Assembly: GCA_964640655.1 (NCBI GenBank) | Contig: CAZXFT010000014.1 | Coordinates: forward strand, 1-64,000 | Length of the DNA stretch: 64,000 nucleotides | Direction: 5' to 3' | DNA from: BJGO01 sp964640655 | GTDB lineage: Bacteria; Bacteroidota; Bacteroidia; Chitinophagales; UBA10324 | Shown here: piece after piece, positions 9,434 through 18,400 of the stretch | Position numbering within the stretch: the stretch's first letter is position 1 | Layout: every line of letters starts with the position of its first letter | Made by a program: the position numbers and the translations under genes | The notes under the pieces: generated by a model | What the model saw: only the letters and a program-made list of their open reading frames with translations | The model's database searches: none | Told to the model about the DNA's origin: nothing

Positions 9434-9452
9434 CTATAACAAAATATAAAAC

Positions 9453-10331
9453 ATGAAAACACTCTTACCCATTGCACTTTGCTTACTAAGCACTTTTGCT
9501 TTTGCTCAAATTCCAAATAACGGTTTTGAAGATTGGTTTACTCCCGCTGGTGAATCGTATATGAACCCTGTTGAATGGGGTTCGTCGAACGATGTTGGCG
9601 CACAGTTACCATCTCCTTTTGTCAACGTCACTAAAGAAACCACAGACCCAGGTGACGGAACATCAAGTTTAAAACTGGAAACGATAAACATTGTTCTAAC
9701 TAATGTTGCCGGAGTTGCCTTAACAGGTGAAATTACCTATTCGGGTAATTTATCATTTTCCGGAGGTTTCCCTTTCACATCGCGTCCAGGTCAGCTAACT
9801 GGTAAATTGAAATATTCACCTGCGGCTAGTACCGATTCATCCTTTATTTATGTGGTATTGTTTAAATGGAATTCAGCTCTGAATAAACGCGACACTATTG
9901 CTATAGGCACTGAAATAACCGGTGCGGTAAATAGTTGGGCTTCTTTTGGAGCTACTCTTAACTATAATTCGCCTGATAATCCAGATTCAGCTTTAGTGCT
10001 GTTATCATCATCAAAAGGATTTTTAGGTTCTGCCGGTTCTAAACTCTGGATCGATGATCTATCATTTCAATTTGAAGCCGGAACAAACGATATTACCTCT
10101 AATCCACTGAGTGTATTTCCAAATCCAGCACAAAATGTGTTATACCTGAATGCCATTCCCGGACAATACAGCACCGTATCGGTATACAACTATGCAGGTA
10201 TGCTATTGATGAATGCTTCTGTAAACGGTAATGCCATTGATATTTCTTCCCTGTCAAACGGTACTTACATTGTTAGTGTAACAGAAAATTCAGGAATCGT
10301 TTCCCGTTCATTGTTTACGGTTACTCGTTAA
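9453..10331 (+). CDS. T9SS type A protein with PCMD-like domain
   Basis: A 292-aa secreted protein with a signal peptide MKTLLPIALCLLSTFAFAQ. The mature N-terminus IPNNGFEDW, the phrase NPVEWGSSND, the SLKLET strand and the LWIDDLSF strand resemble the PCMD/carbohydrate-binding jelly-roll proteins of Bacteroidota. VFPNPAQNVLYL at about 222 opens a type A sorting domain that ends VSRSLFTVTR. Ligand and function are unknown. A strong terminator follows at 10352-10383, so it is probably a single transcription unit. Confidence 0.82.
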   Translation: MKTLLPIALCLLSTFAFAQIPNNGFEDWFTPAGESYMNPVEWGSSNDVGAQLPSPFVNVTKETTDPGDGTSSLKLETINIVLTNVAGVALTGEITYSGNLSFSGGFPFTSRPGQLTGKLKYSPAASTDSSFIYVVLFKWNSALNKRDTIAIGTEITGAVNSWASFGATLNYNSPDNPDSALVLLSSSKGFLGSAGSKLWIDDLSFQFEAGTNDITSNPLSVFPNPAQNVLYLNAIPGQYSTVSVYNYAGMLLMNASVNGNAIDISSLSNGTYIVSVTENSGIVSRSLFTVTR

Positions 10332-10351
10332 TTATTGCAAAAAAACTAAAT

Positions 10352-10383
10352 AAGCCGGAGCACAGTTGTTCCGGCTTTTTTTA
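10352..10383 (+). terminator. Intrinsic terminator after the T9SS gene
   Basis: AAGCCGGA (10352-10359) pairs with TCCGGCTT (10370-10377) around a 10-nt loop and is followed by a T-run to about 10383. Confidence 0.85.
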
Positions 10384-10457
10384 TTTGTGTATTATTATCA
10401 GAATTATTCGGCAGAATATTTGAATAACTTGCTGCCGAAAAAAATAACAATACATTT

Positions 10458-10910
10458 ATGCGCATCATTACTTCTGCACTTTCATTGTTTGCAATCATTT
10501 TATTTGCAACAACATCATTTGCTCAAACCATAGCCCCCGAATCAGTGCCGGCACCGGTGAAAAATAAATTCAACGAAAAATTTCCTGGAGCCGTAATGCC
10601 CCAGTGGAAACAGGAAGCACCGGGATTTGTGGATGTGAGTTTTACCTGGGAAAAGAAAAAGTACCATGCCACATTTGCGGGGTTTGGTGACTGGGTAAGC
10701 ACCACACAATTTATGAAACCTGAGGAACTGCCTGCTACTATAACTCAGTACCTGACCAATGAATATCCTAAAGGAAAAATTAGCAGCAGTGGATTAACCG
10801 AAACCAAGACAGAGAAGACCTACGAAGTAATAGTTCGGAATGCAGGTCAAAGCACTGAATTGGTGTTTGATATGGAAGGTAAATTGAAACTGAAAGAAAA
10901 GATAGAATAG
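10458..10910 (+). CDS. PepSY-like (BLIP-fold) periplasmic protein
   Basis: A 150-aa exported protein with a signal peptide ending SFAQ. The body has two related repeats beginning VPAPVKNKFNEKFPGA and LPATITQYLTNEYPKG, each followed by strands, which is the pattern of the 'putative beta-lactamase-inhibitor-like, PepSY-like' family (DUF2874). Such proteins are small periplasmic or surface proteins of unknown role. The downstream gene is convergent with only 2 nt between the stops. Confidence 0.82.
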   Translation: MRIITSALSLFAIILFATTSFAQTIAPESVPAPVKNKFNEKFPGAVMPQWKQEAPGFVDVSFTWEKKKYHATFAGFGDWVSTTQFMKPEELPATITQYLTNEYPKGKISSSGLTETKTEKTYEVIVRNAGQSTELVFDMEGKLKLKEKIE

Positions 10911-10912
10911 GC

Positions 10913-11359
10913 TTATTTTCTTTCACGTTTTAATATGGCATTGGTAATTCGGCTAATACAGCTGAGTTTACCTTCGTCGTCGTAGATTTTTATTTCCCAT
11001 ATTTGAGTACTGCGACCAATATGTATCGGTGTTGTTATGCCATGAACATAGCCGCCGCGTACAGCACGTATGTGATTGGCGTTTATTTCAAGACCCACAC
11101 AAATATATTCATCCAGATTAATGCACAACACTGATGCAATGCTGCCAAGCGATTCGGCTAATACAACATTGGCGCCACCGTGCAATAATCCGTGTGGTTG
11201 CTTGGTACGCTCGTTTACAGGCATTCTACCTTTTATATAATCAGGACCTATTTCTGTGAATTCTATCCCACAGAAACTCTGCATGGTATTGGCGTGCATG
11301 GTATTCAGTTCTTCAACGCTTGGTTTCTTAAACCAAACTTCCTTTTTAGTATCACTCAT
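10913..11359 (-). CDS. menI: Hotdog-fold thioesterase, MenI/YdiI-like
   Basis: A 148-aa protein that reads very like E. coli YdiI/MenI. It has the motif KQPHGLLHGGANVVLAESLG at about 53-72, with the catalytic Glu in 'LAESLG', then GLEINANHIR and a C-terminal SRITNAILKR. YdiI-type enzymes hydrolyse 1,4-dihydroxy-2-naphthoyl-CoA in menaquinone synthesis and some other acyl-CoAs. Menaquinone is the usual Bacteroidota quinone, which fits, but no other men gene is in the window, so the exact substrate is inferred. Confidence 0.82.
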   Translation of the reverse strand: MSDTKKEVWFKKPSVEELNTMHANTMQSFCGIEFTEIGPDYIKGRMPVNERTKQPHGLLHGGANVVLAESLGSIASVLCINLDEYICVGLEINANHIRAVRGGYVHGITTPIHIGRSTQIWEIKIYDDEGKLSCISRITNAILKRERK

Positions 11360-11472
11360 AGTTGGGCAAATATCTGTGAAATGACTTTTAGTGTAACAGG
11401 GATGATTCTTGTCATATCTCTGAGTAATTACTTTTTCAAGATCTATTTTTACGCTTCTTAAAATAATACTCC

Positions 11473-12630
11473 ATGCCTTTCTACCATAAATTAGGTCAGA
11501 TTCCTGCCAAGCGTCATATACAATTTCGCAAACCTGACGGCAATCTATTTCATGAGCAACTGTTCAGCACCGAAGGGTTCTCCAGTGTTTATTCTACGCT
11601 CTATCACCATTATCCTCCAACAGTTATTGCCAGAGCCGGAGATCCCGTTGATGTAAGTCCAAAAATTGCATTGCATAAACAAATGAAGCCCCGCAGTTTT
11701 AAAGGCTTCTTAGCTGTCCCGGTAGATGATTATTTGAAAAGCCGCGTCCCGCTGATGGTAAACAGCGATTGTTGCATATCAGTTGCTGCACCCAAAAAAT
11801 CAACCACCGATTACTTTGTTAAAAATGCCGATGCTGATGAAATGATTTTTATTCACGAAGGCACCGGAACATTAAAGACTATGTATGGTAATATTGATTT
11901 TGAGTATGGCGACTATCTCATTATTCCACGCGGCACCATATATCAAATGCATTTTAATGATGAAAATAACCGCCTACTGATTACAGAGAGCTACAGCCCT
12001 ATTGAAACACCTAATCGCTATCGTAACGAACACGGACAGTTACTGGAACACAGTCCATTCTGTGAGCGCGATATGAAGTTGCCTTATACTTTGGAAACTC
12101 ACGACGAAAAAGGTGAGTTTCTGATTTACATCAAAAAGCAAAATATGATGTATCCATATGTTTATACCTATCATCCATTTGATGTGGTAGGATGGGATGG
12201 ATACAATTATGCCTTTGGTTTTTCCATTCACAACTTTGAACCTATCACTGGTCGTGTGCATCAACCACCGCCTGTGCATCAAACATTTCAGACACGCGGC
12301 TTTGTGGTGTGCTCCTTTGTACCACGTTTGTACGATTATCACCCACTATCAATTCCCGCACCTTACCACCACAGTAACGTAGATAGCGATGAGTTACTGT
12401 ATTATGTAGATGGTGATTTTATGAGCCGCAAACATGTGGAGCGAGGCATGATGACCCTTCACCCTGCAGGTATTCCTCACGGTCCTCATCCGGGAACCAT
12501 AGAAAAAAGCATAGGCGCTAAAGAAACCAAAGAACTTGCTGTAATGATTGATACCTTCCGTCCGTTGATGCTTACTGAAGATTCTTTGAAAATGGAAGAT
12601 GCACAGTATCATCTCAGTTGGAAAATATAG
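11473..12630 (+). CDS. hmgA: Homogentisate 1,2-dioxygenase
   Basis: A 385-aa member of the homogentisate dioxygenase cupin family, which opens the ring of homogentisate to maleylacetoacetate in tyrosine breakdown. The N-terminal cupin has IHEGTGTLKTMYG and GDYLIIPRGTIYQM. The C-terminal region has SNVDSDELLYYVDG with the metal-ligand Glu, preceded by a His, and LHPAGIPHGPHPG with the last iron-ligand His. It is shorter than the roughly 430-445 aa mammalian and proteobacterial enzymes but looks complete. No hppD, maiA or fahA lies beside it; the following TPR gene starts 12 nt later. Confidence 0.93.
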   Translation: MPFYHKLGQIPAKRHIQFRKPDGNLFHEQLFSTEGFSSVYSTLYHHYPPTVIARAGDPVDVSPKIALHKQMKPRSFKGFLAVPVDDYLKSRVPLMVNSDCCISVAAPKKSTTDYFVKNADADEMIFIHEGTGTLKTMYGNIDFEYGDYLIIPRGTIYQMHFNDENNRLLITESYSPIETPNRYRNEHGQLLEHSPFCERDMKLPYTLETHDEKGEFLIYIKKQNMMYPYVYTYHPFDVVGWDGYNYAFGFSIHNFEPITGRVHQPPPVHQTFQTRGFVVCSFVPRLYDYHPLSIPAPYHHSNVDSDELLYYVDGDFMSRKHVERGMMTLHPAGIPHGPHPGTIEKSIGAKETKELAVMIDTFRPLMLTEDSLKMEDAQYHLSWKI

Positions 12631-12642
12631 ATTTGCAGCGCT

Positions 12643-14085
12643 TTGAAAAAGCTGCAATTTACACCTGCCTTTGCCTTGATGATCATTTTGGTACTTCAAT
12701 GTATTGATGCGCCAATTGCATACTCATTTGTTCCTCAGCAAATACCGGATACCGATACTCCGGTTATCAAAAAAATGAAGTTGAAGGATAAGCCTGTGCG
12801 TTATGTAGATAAAGACATTGTGGTGGAGAAAAAGCAAGAAAAAGTTAAAGACAGCACTGCAGTTAAAAAGAAAAAAACTCCTGTAAAAAATGAAGGTGGT
12901 TTTACGCCGGTTCTTTATTATGAATATCAAGACTCTTCTGCCACGAAAACAAAAAAACATCCAAAGCAAAAAGTAAAACAAGACTCTGTTAAAGTCTCTA
13001 ACACTAATTTTGATACCATTCCGAAACAAACAAAACGAAAAAAACAAAAGACCGAACAACAACCTGATTCTAATCTTCAACAGGAGGATTCCGTTAAACA
13101 GCAACAAGAAATTCAAATCGAAAAAACAGACAGCAGTCGTGTTGTGAATAAGCCAAAGAAGGAAAAAATAAAACATGCAGATACAACGAATAACAATGAA
13201 ATCAAGCAAGAGAATTATTATCAACTTCTACCAGTAACCTATACCCGTGAGCAGATTGCAGCCATGTTATTGGATACAGGTAACTATTATCTGGAGCGAG
13301 GAAGGTTTATGCTTGCTCAGACTTATTTCGATAGCCTGACCAACTTCTATCAAAACACATTTCAGTTTAAGTTCGGTTATTACTTTAAAGCAAAATGCAA
13401 GATGGGAATGAAGGATGCTGCGGGTGCTGTTAATGACTTCAACTATTTTCTTTTGCTTGACGGTTGTAAAAGCAACTTTTGTACAGATACACACTACAAT
13501 CTCGGTGTACTCAAATTTCAGTTAGGTCAAACCGAGCAGGCCTTGCTGGAATTTGAAACTGCCTCAAATGACACTGCATATAAAAACTATAAGTTCATAT
13601 TTTTCTATCGAGGCTTCTGTTATGCTCAAAAGGAAGAATATATCAAAGCCATACAGGACCTCACGAGGTTTTTAAACTTGGATAACGGACATACATATTC
13701 CACAGCTGAAGCTATTTATTATCGTGGCTTTTATAAAACACAATTACAGGATTACCGAGGAGCAATAAAAGATTATGATGCTGCCATTGAGTTGTATCTA
13801 CCCAGCGCAACTGGTAAGAATCCAAATCAACAGCATATTCAAAAGTTGATAGAAGTATATATCGTGCGTGGTTTGGCTAAGTCGCAGTTGAAGAAATACG
13901 ACGAAGCCATAGCCGACTATAATCTTGTTATCAAACTTAACCCTCAGAATGCCATAGCCTTCCGTCTTCGAGCATTAGATTATATCAAGAAAGGTGATGT
14001 GGACCAAGGTTGCCTTGACCTCAGCCGGGCCGGCGAGTTGGGCAGCAACGAAGCCTACAACGACATAAAACAATACTGTAAGTAA
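12643..14085 (+). CDS. TPR-repeat exported protein with Lys-rich linker
   Basis: A 480-aa protein. The likely start is a TTG at 12643, giving MKKLQFTPAFALMIILVL, a plausible signal or anchor sequence; the first ATG is only 12 codons later. Residues of about 40-185 are low-complexity, rich in Lys, Gln and Asp. From about 203 to 475 there are tetratricopeptide repeats (for example LLDTGNYYLERGRFMLAQTY and AYAFRLRALDYIKKGDVDQG-type helices). TPRs bind other proteins; the partner is unknown. It ends 9 nt before the next ATG, so it is probably part of a hmgA-to-photolyase transcript. Confidence 0.85.
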   Translation: MKKLQFTPAFALMIILVLQCIDAPIAYSFVPQQIPDTDTPVIKKMKLKDKPVRYVDKDIVVEKKQEKVKDSTAVKKKKTPVKNEGGFTPVLYYEYQDSSATKTKKHPKQKVKQDSVKVSNTNFDTIPKQTKRKKQKTEQQPDSNLQQEDSVKQQQEIQIEKTDSSRVVNKPKKEKIKHADTTNNNEIKQENYYQLLPVTYTREQIAAMLLDTGNYYLERGRFMLAQTYFDSLTNFYQNTFQFKFGYYFKAKCKMGMKDAAGAVNDFNYFLLLDGCKSNFCTDTHYNLGVLKFQLGQTEQALLEFETASNDTAYKNYKFIFFYRGFCYAQKEEYIKAIQDLTRFLNLDNGHTYSTAEAIYYRGFYKTQLQDYRGAIKDYDAAIELYLPSATGKNPNQQHIQKLIEVYIVRGLAKSQLKKYDEAIADYNLVIKLNPQNAIAFRLRALDYIKKGDVDQGCLDLSRAGELGSNEAYNDIKQYCK

Positions 14086-14094
14086 CACTGTCAT

Positions 14095-14940
14095 ATGTAC
14101 GTGTATTTTCAAAATGATTTTATAGCATTGAACGAATTGGAGCAAACCAATAACCGTGCGTTCCGCTATGGCGACGGTTTATTTGAAAGTATGCGCATTA
14201 TTAATGGTGAGTTGCTATTTTTTCATGATCATATGCAAAGACTGTTTGCCGGAATAAGTGCCCTTAAGATGAGCATACCTGATGCCTGGGACACGAACTA
14301 TTTCTATCACAACATCTGCGAGTTGATGGAACGTAATCAGATTACAGATTCCGGCAGAATACGATTACAGGTATGGCGTAGCGGAAGCGGACGATACACA
14401 CCTGAAAGTAAGCATCCTGATGTAATGATAGAAGTGCATCCTCTTGTTGAAAAAGAATTTACCTGGCTCAGTAATGGGTTAACAATTGACGTGGCTAGCA
14501 CAGTTAAGAAAGCTTATGATGTTATTTCAAACATTAAAACATGTTCTTCACTCGTTTATGTGTTGGCTTCTATTGAAGCACGCGATAAGAACATAGATGA
14601 AACCATTATTGAGAATGCCTATGGCAAAATAGCCGATACATGTACAGGAAATTTATTTATAGTAAGCAAAGGAAAAATCATCACACCATCCCTGCGCGAT
14701 GCACCGGTTGCCGGGGTGTTTCGAAGCAATCTGCTTGAAATGTTACGACACGAAAAGTTTGCAGTGGTTGAAGAAAGCATTAGTGCTGAAGATGTTTTGA
14801 CTGCCGATGAAGTTTTTATTACCAATGCTACACGCGGCATTCGTCCTGTCGCTACTTTCAGAGATAAGACATACAGCAGCGGATTTACCAAAATTATTTT
14901 CGAACGCTTCAACGAATTTATAGCCTCGGTTGAACAATAA
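14095..14940 (+). CDS. Class IV PLP aminotransferase (IlvE/PabC/Dat type)
   Basis: A 281-aa fold-type IV PLP enzyme. RYGDGLFESMRI at about 24-35 is the standard N-terminal motif, the catalytic lysine lies in SNIKTCSSLVYVLA at about 144-157, and GKIADTCTGNLF followed by ITPSLRDAPVAGVFR forms the cofactor-phosphate region. Family members are branched-chain aminotransferases, D-amino acid aminotransferases or aminodeoxychorismate lyases. The sequence alone does not settle which; a lyase role in folate synthesis or a branched-chain transaminase are both possible. Confidence 0.88.
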   Translation: MYVYFQNDFIALNELEQTNNRAFRYGDGLFESMRIINGELLFFHDHMQRLFAGISALKMSIPDAWDTNYFYHNICELMERNQITDSGRIRLQVWRSGSGRYTPESKHPDVMIEVHPLVEKEFTWLSNGLTIDVASTVKKAYDVISNIKTCSSLVYVLASIEARDKNIDETIIENAYGKIADTCTGNLFIVSKGKIITPSLRDAPVAGVFRSNLLEMLRHEKFAVVEESISAEDVLTADEVFITNATRGIRPVATFRDKTYSSGFTKIIFERFNEFIASVEQ

Positions 14941-14964
14941 TAACGCTTAGGTTTTATTATACCT

Positions 14965-16266
14965 ATGAATTCACCCATTACTATTCACTGGTTTCGGCGC
15001 GACCTGAGACTGAACGATAACACTGCATTATTTCATGCACTGGAACAACGTGAAAATGTACAACCTATCTTTATTTTCGACACTAACATTCTGGACGACA
15101 TCAAGGATAAAACTGATGCTCGGGTGCAATTTATACACGAGCAGCTCGAGAAATTAAATACTGAACTAGCTCGCTATGGTTCTTCATTATGGGTGTTCCA
15201 CGGTACACCTAAGGAAGTTTATAAAAAACTAGCAGAGCAATTTTTCATTAATTCTGTTTATACCAATCACGATTATGAGCCTTACGCGCAGCAACGTGAT
15301 GCAGAAATTGAAGCACTACTAAACTCGTACAACATCAGTTTCCATACTTTTAAGGATCAGGTTATTTTTGAAAAAAGTGAAGTAGTTAAAGCTGACGGCA
15401 AACCTTATACGGTTTTCACACCTTATTCCAAAGCATGGAAAAACAAACTCCAACTCACAAACATTATCATTAATAATATTGAACAACATAAGCATCGTTT
15501 TAATCAAAGCCCTGAGAGATATTTCCCCACCTTGCAAGATATTGGTTTTCACAATAGTCATATTATAGTACCTGAGCCTTCAATAAGTGAGGCACTCATT
15601 ACAAATTATCATAACACACGCAACATGCCATCTGGCAATGGCACCAGCCGCTTGAGCGTGTATTTGCGTTTTGGCACAATTAGCATTCGTCAATTGGTAC
15701 AACTGGTGCGCAACTTGAACGAGACCTTTTTAAACGAACTAATCTGGCGTGAGTTCTATATGATGATTCTCTGGCACTTTCCTCATGTGGTACTTTCATC
15801 TTTTAAGCCTGTTTATGATAATATTGTATGGCGCAACAACCAGGAAGAATTTAATCGCTGGTGCAACGGCAGCACCGGTGTGCCAATAGTGGATGCAGGT
15901 ATGCGCGAACTCAATCAAACCGGATTCATGCACAACCGGGTGCGTATGATTACGTCGAGTTTTTTAATAAAAGATTTACTTATCGACTGGCGTTGGGGAG
16001 AAGCCTATTTTGCTTCAAAACTTCTCGACTTCGAACTTTCCAGTAACAACGGGGGCTGGCAATGGGCTTCTTCGGGTGGCTGTGATGCAGCACCTTACTT
16101 TCGCATATTTAATCCGGTATTGCAAACTGAAAAGTTCGATGCACAACGCTTATACATCAATCAATGGGTGCCGGAGTGGCAAAGCCCTTCTTACCCCAAG
16201 CCCATTGTGGATCACACTTTTGCCAAAGATCGAGTACTGAAAGCATACAAAGCCGCACTCGGCTGA
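14965..16266 (+). CDS. phrB: Deoxyribodipyrimidine photolyase (class I)
   Basis: A 433-aa cryptochrome/photolyase. The N-terminal alpha/beta domain starts HWFRRDLRLNDNTALFHA. The C-terminal FAD domain has TSRLSVYLRFGTIS, ELIWREFYMMI, and the FAD/DNA-binding block around LLDFELSSNNGGWQWASSGG followed by PYFRIFNPVLQ. The enzyme repairs UV-induced pyrimidine dimers with light. The length is slightly short for the class but complete. It lies 24 nt after the aminotransferase gene and is probably co-transcribed with it. Confidence 0.95.
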   Translation: MNSPITIHWFRRDLRLNDNTALFHALEQRENVQPIFIFDTNILDDIKDKTDARVQFIHEQLEKLNTELARYGSSLWVFHGTPKEVYKKLAEQFFINSVYTNHDYEPYAQQRDAEIEALLNSYNISFHTFKDQVIFEKSEVVKADGKPYTVFTPYSKAWKNKLQLTNIIINNIEQHKHRFNQSPERYFPTLQDIGFHNSHIIVPEPSISEALITNYHNTRNMPSGNGTSRLSVYLRFGTISIRQLVQLVRNLNETFLNELIWREFYMMILWHFPHVVLSSFKPVYDNIVWRNNQEEFNRWCNGSTGVPIVDAGMRELNQTGFMHNRVRMITSSFLIKDLLIDWRWGEAYFASKLLDFELSSNNGGWQWASSGGCDAAPYFRIFNPVLQTEKFDAQRLYINQWVPEWQSPSYPKPIVDHTFAKDRVLKAYKAALG

Positions 16267-16352
16267 CATTATTTACAGTTTATCCAATACCGTGGTTTGT
16301 GCATCTTTATTGTTTTATATTTCGGGCATAAACCGAATACACACCCATTATC

Positions 16353-16985
16353 ATGATTAAAGTTGCCATTGTTGATGACTCGGACCCTATACGCGAACAT
16401 CTTACCAAACTTCTCAACAACACTCCCGGTTTTAAAGTAGTGATAACTTACTTCAATGCCGTGCAGGCAATTGGTGACATTTACAAACACGAACTCGATA
16501 TTGTATTAATGGACATTAGTATGCCGGGCTTAAACGGTATTGATGCAGTGGCCATTCTGAAAGATAAAATGCCCCTCACACAGTTTATGATGATTACTGT
16601 GCACGATGACGATGAAAATATTTTCAATGCACTTAAGGCTGGGGCCAGCGGTTATATGCTCAAGAATACACCGGACGATAAGATGATAGAATCGCTTCAC
16701 GACTTGCGTACCGGCGGATCACCTATGAGTGCTGAAATTGCACGCCGTGTCGTGGCTAGTTTCCGTCAGCCTTCCAACAATGCCAACGAACTGGATGTGC
16801 TCACAAACCGTGAACGAGAAATTGTAGAATTACTTTGTAAGAATTATGCTTATAAAGAAATAGCTGATCAGTTATACATTAGCCGTGAAACCGTTAAGAA
16901 GCATATTAAAAACATCTATGAGAAGTTGCACGTGCAGAATAAGTTTGAGGTGATTCAAAAGTTAAAGTCGAATATAAAAGCCTAG
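16353..16985 (+). CDS. NarL/FixJ-family response regulator
   Basis: A 210-aa two-domain regulator. The receiver domain covers about 1-120, with acidic VDDSD near residue 8, the phospho-acceptor Asp in IVLMDISMPG, and the conserved Lys in GYMLKN. A LuxR-type helix-turn-helix covers about 145-205 (LTNREREIVELLCKN, then YKEIADQLYISRETVKKHIKNIYEKL). No histidine kinase is next to it, so it is an orphan regulator whose partner is elsewhere. It binds DNA as a phosphorylation-dependent transcription factor; its targets are unknown. Confidence 0.93.
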   Translation: MIKVAIVDDSDPIREHLTKLLNNTPGFKVVITYFNAVQAIGDIYKHELDIVLMDISMPGLNGIDAVAILKDKMPLTQFMMITVHDDDENIFNALKAGASGYMLKNTPDDKMIESLHDLRTGGSPMSAEIARRVVASFRQPSNNANELDVLTNREREIVELLCKNYAYKEIADQLYISRETVKKHIKNIYEKLHVQNKFEVIQKLKSNIKA

Positions 16986-17003
16986 GAAGGGTTGCTAAAT
17001 ATC

Positions 17004-17459
17004 CTACGGTAACACCACCACTGTTCCTGTTACTGCTGTGTTAGACCAGTTACCGGCGCGGTCGCGTAGCTTTATACTAAAATTTGCATTCTCAGCAACT
17101 GTTCCGTTTTGAAGTATGATGTTTTTTACTACGACTGGTAATGTACCAGTTATGCTAACAGCTGTGCCGGTGGGACTGAGTGGTGGAACATGGTAACTCA
17201 TAGTTAAAGGAAATCGGTTATCGGTAACATACACAACTGCAGAGTCGGCATTCTCAAAACCTATATCGCCATCACCATCGGTGTATTTGATGTTGATAGT
17301 GAGTGTGTCACTAAGTGCCTTTACTGACGAAGTCGATAAACCTGCTATGCTGATAGACGGTATTTTACTTAGTGGTGCGTTCGGTTCAGGGGTGTCCTCT
17401 TTCTTCTTGCAGGAATTTAGCAAGAGTATTATAAGAGCAGCAAGTGTTATTAGCCTCAT
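17004..17459 (-). CDS. Small 'DGDGDIG' lipoprotein, last gene of the DUF1501 operon
   Basis: A 151-aa predicted lipoprotein (lipobox region ILLLNSC near residue 17). The mature part carries IKYTDGDGDIGFENADS and ends with KLRDRAGNWSNTAVTG. The same layout occurs in the lipoprotein at 48693-49136, so the two are paralogs. The TDGDGDIG acidic loop could bind calcium. Its ATG overlaps the preceding stop by 4 bp (ATGA), which indicates translational coupling. Function is unknown. Confidence 0.8.
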   Translation of the reverse strand: MRLITLAALIILLLNSCKKKEDTPEPNAPLSKIPSISIAGLSTSSVKALSDTLTINIKYTDGDGDIGFENADSAVVYVTDNRFPLTMSYHVPPLSPTGTAVSITGTLPVVVKNIILQNGTVAENANFSIKLRDRAGNWSNTAVTGTVVVLP

Positions 17460-18397
17460 TGAACAATAAATGAAAAATAGGTTTGTAAATAAGAAGGTGA
17501 ATATGACGAAGGAATCTCAGTAACATCCACGTTTTGTCCATCCTTTACATATACTCGCATAAACACCAGATCGCCGGGGTTGTAGTTGGCAGTATTCACT
17601 TTATAGTGCAAGAAGTAGGGAGCAATAACATTGTTAGATGCCGGTGCATAGAAAGGTGTAATCTCTGTAAGTAAGTCGTAAGCTGCAGCAGTAGCAAATC
17701 CAGTAAAAGTTTTACTGAATTTAATTTTGCGCTCTCCCATCAATGGAGGAAGAGTAATATCATCATATACTCCAAACCACACATCCACTTCGGTATTGGC
17801 TGGAACTAAAAAAGGATTTACAGGAGAGTTGCCTCGAATAGTATCCACGCGATAATTATTTGAAGTAAGATATGCTACCAAACCAAAAATGGAAGGTTGA
17901 GGATTACTTTGTTGCGGTACATTGCCAAAGATGTCTTTGGCACCATTCAATATCCAGTTGCTGATGATGTTGATGTTGCGCTTGGGTAATGTGTCGTACA
18001 AAGGCATTCGACCCAAAACGGCATCATCTGTAGTGATGCGTTCGTGCAACCATGAGAAAGCTGTGTCGTATGGTTTTACTCGATATTTAAATATACTATC
18101 GGGACTGTTTTTAAACACATTGGCATAAACTAGAGTGTTGTAGGCACTGGTAACAGTTCGAAAATCGGGTTCGAAAGCGCCATCGTGACAGGCAGGCTGT
18201 GCACATTTAACCGACAATATATATTGATGTATACCCAAAAAGGTATTTGAGTCAGGCAATACAGGTGGCACTATATTGTTATTGTACGTGAGTGTATCGT
18301 ACGGATTAAAAGGCAACGGATCGTTTTGACGAATGATATTTTCTTTGACACACGACAATGAAAAGAAAAGAAATAAGAGTGCGATAATTTTTCTCAT
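17456..18397 (-). CDS. Lipoprotein with a CX4CH heme-like site
   Basis: A 313-aa predicted lipoprotein with signal sequence MRKIIALLFLFFSLSC. C65, C70 and H71 form a C-A-Q-P-A-C-H motif followed by DG, close to a c-type heme site but with four rather than two residues between the cysteines. This form resembles sites in PSCyt-like domains of Bacteroidota surface proteins. The rest (about 180-313) is strand-rich and has no family I can name. It sits 3 nt downstream of the DUF1501 gene, a pairing reminiscent of the PSCyt/DUF1501 sets of Planctomycetes. Confidence 0.72.
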   Translation of the reverse strand: MRKIIALLFLFFSLSCVKENIIRQNDPLPFNPYDTLTYNNNIVPPVLPDSNTFLGIHQYILSVKCAQPACHDGAFEPDFRTVTSAYNTLVYANVFKNSPDSIFKYRVKPYDTAFSWLHERITTDDAVLGRMPLYDTLPKRNINIISNWILNGAKDIFGNVPQQSNPQPSIFGLVAYLTSNNYRVDTIRGNSPVNPFLVPANTEVDVWFGVYDDITLPPLMGERKIKFSKTFTGFATAAAYDLLTEITPFYAPASNNVIAPYFLHYKVNTANYNPGDLVFMRVYVKDGQNVDVTEIPSSYSPSYLQTYFSFIVQ

Positions 18398-18400
18398 AGT

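Noticed and set aside
10432..10457. TTG-N19-TACATTTA directly before the ATG at 10458
   Set aside because: It fits the promoter pattern, but the start of transcription would fall after the ATG, while the signal peptide requires that ATG. It is more likely a chance match.
12724..13224. 166-codon open frame on the minus strand, very hydrophobic
   Set aside because: It is antisense to the Lys/Gln-rich linker of the TPR gene. AAA/AAG-rich sense codons read as Phe/Leu on the other strand, which mimics a membrane protein.
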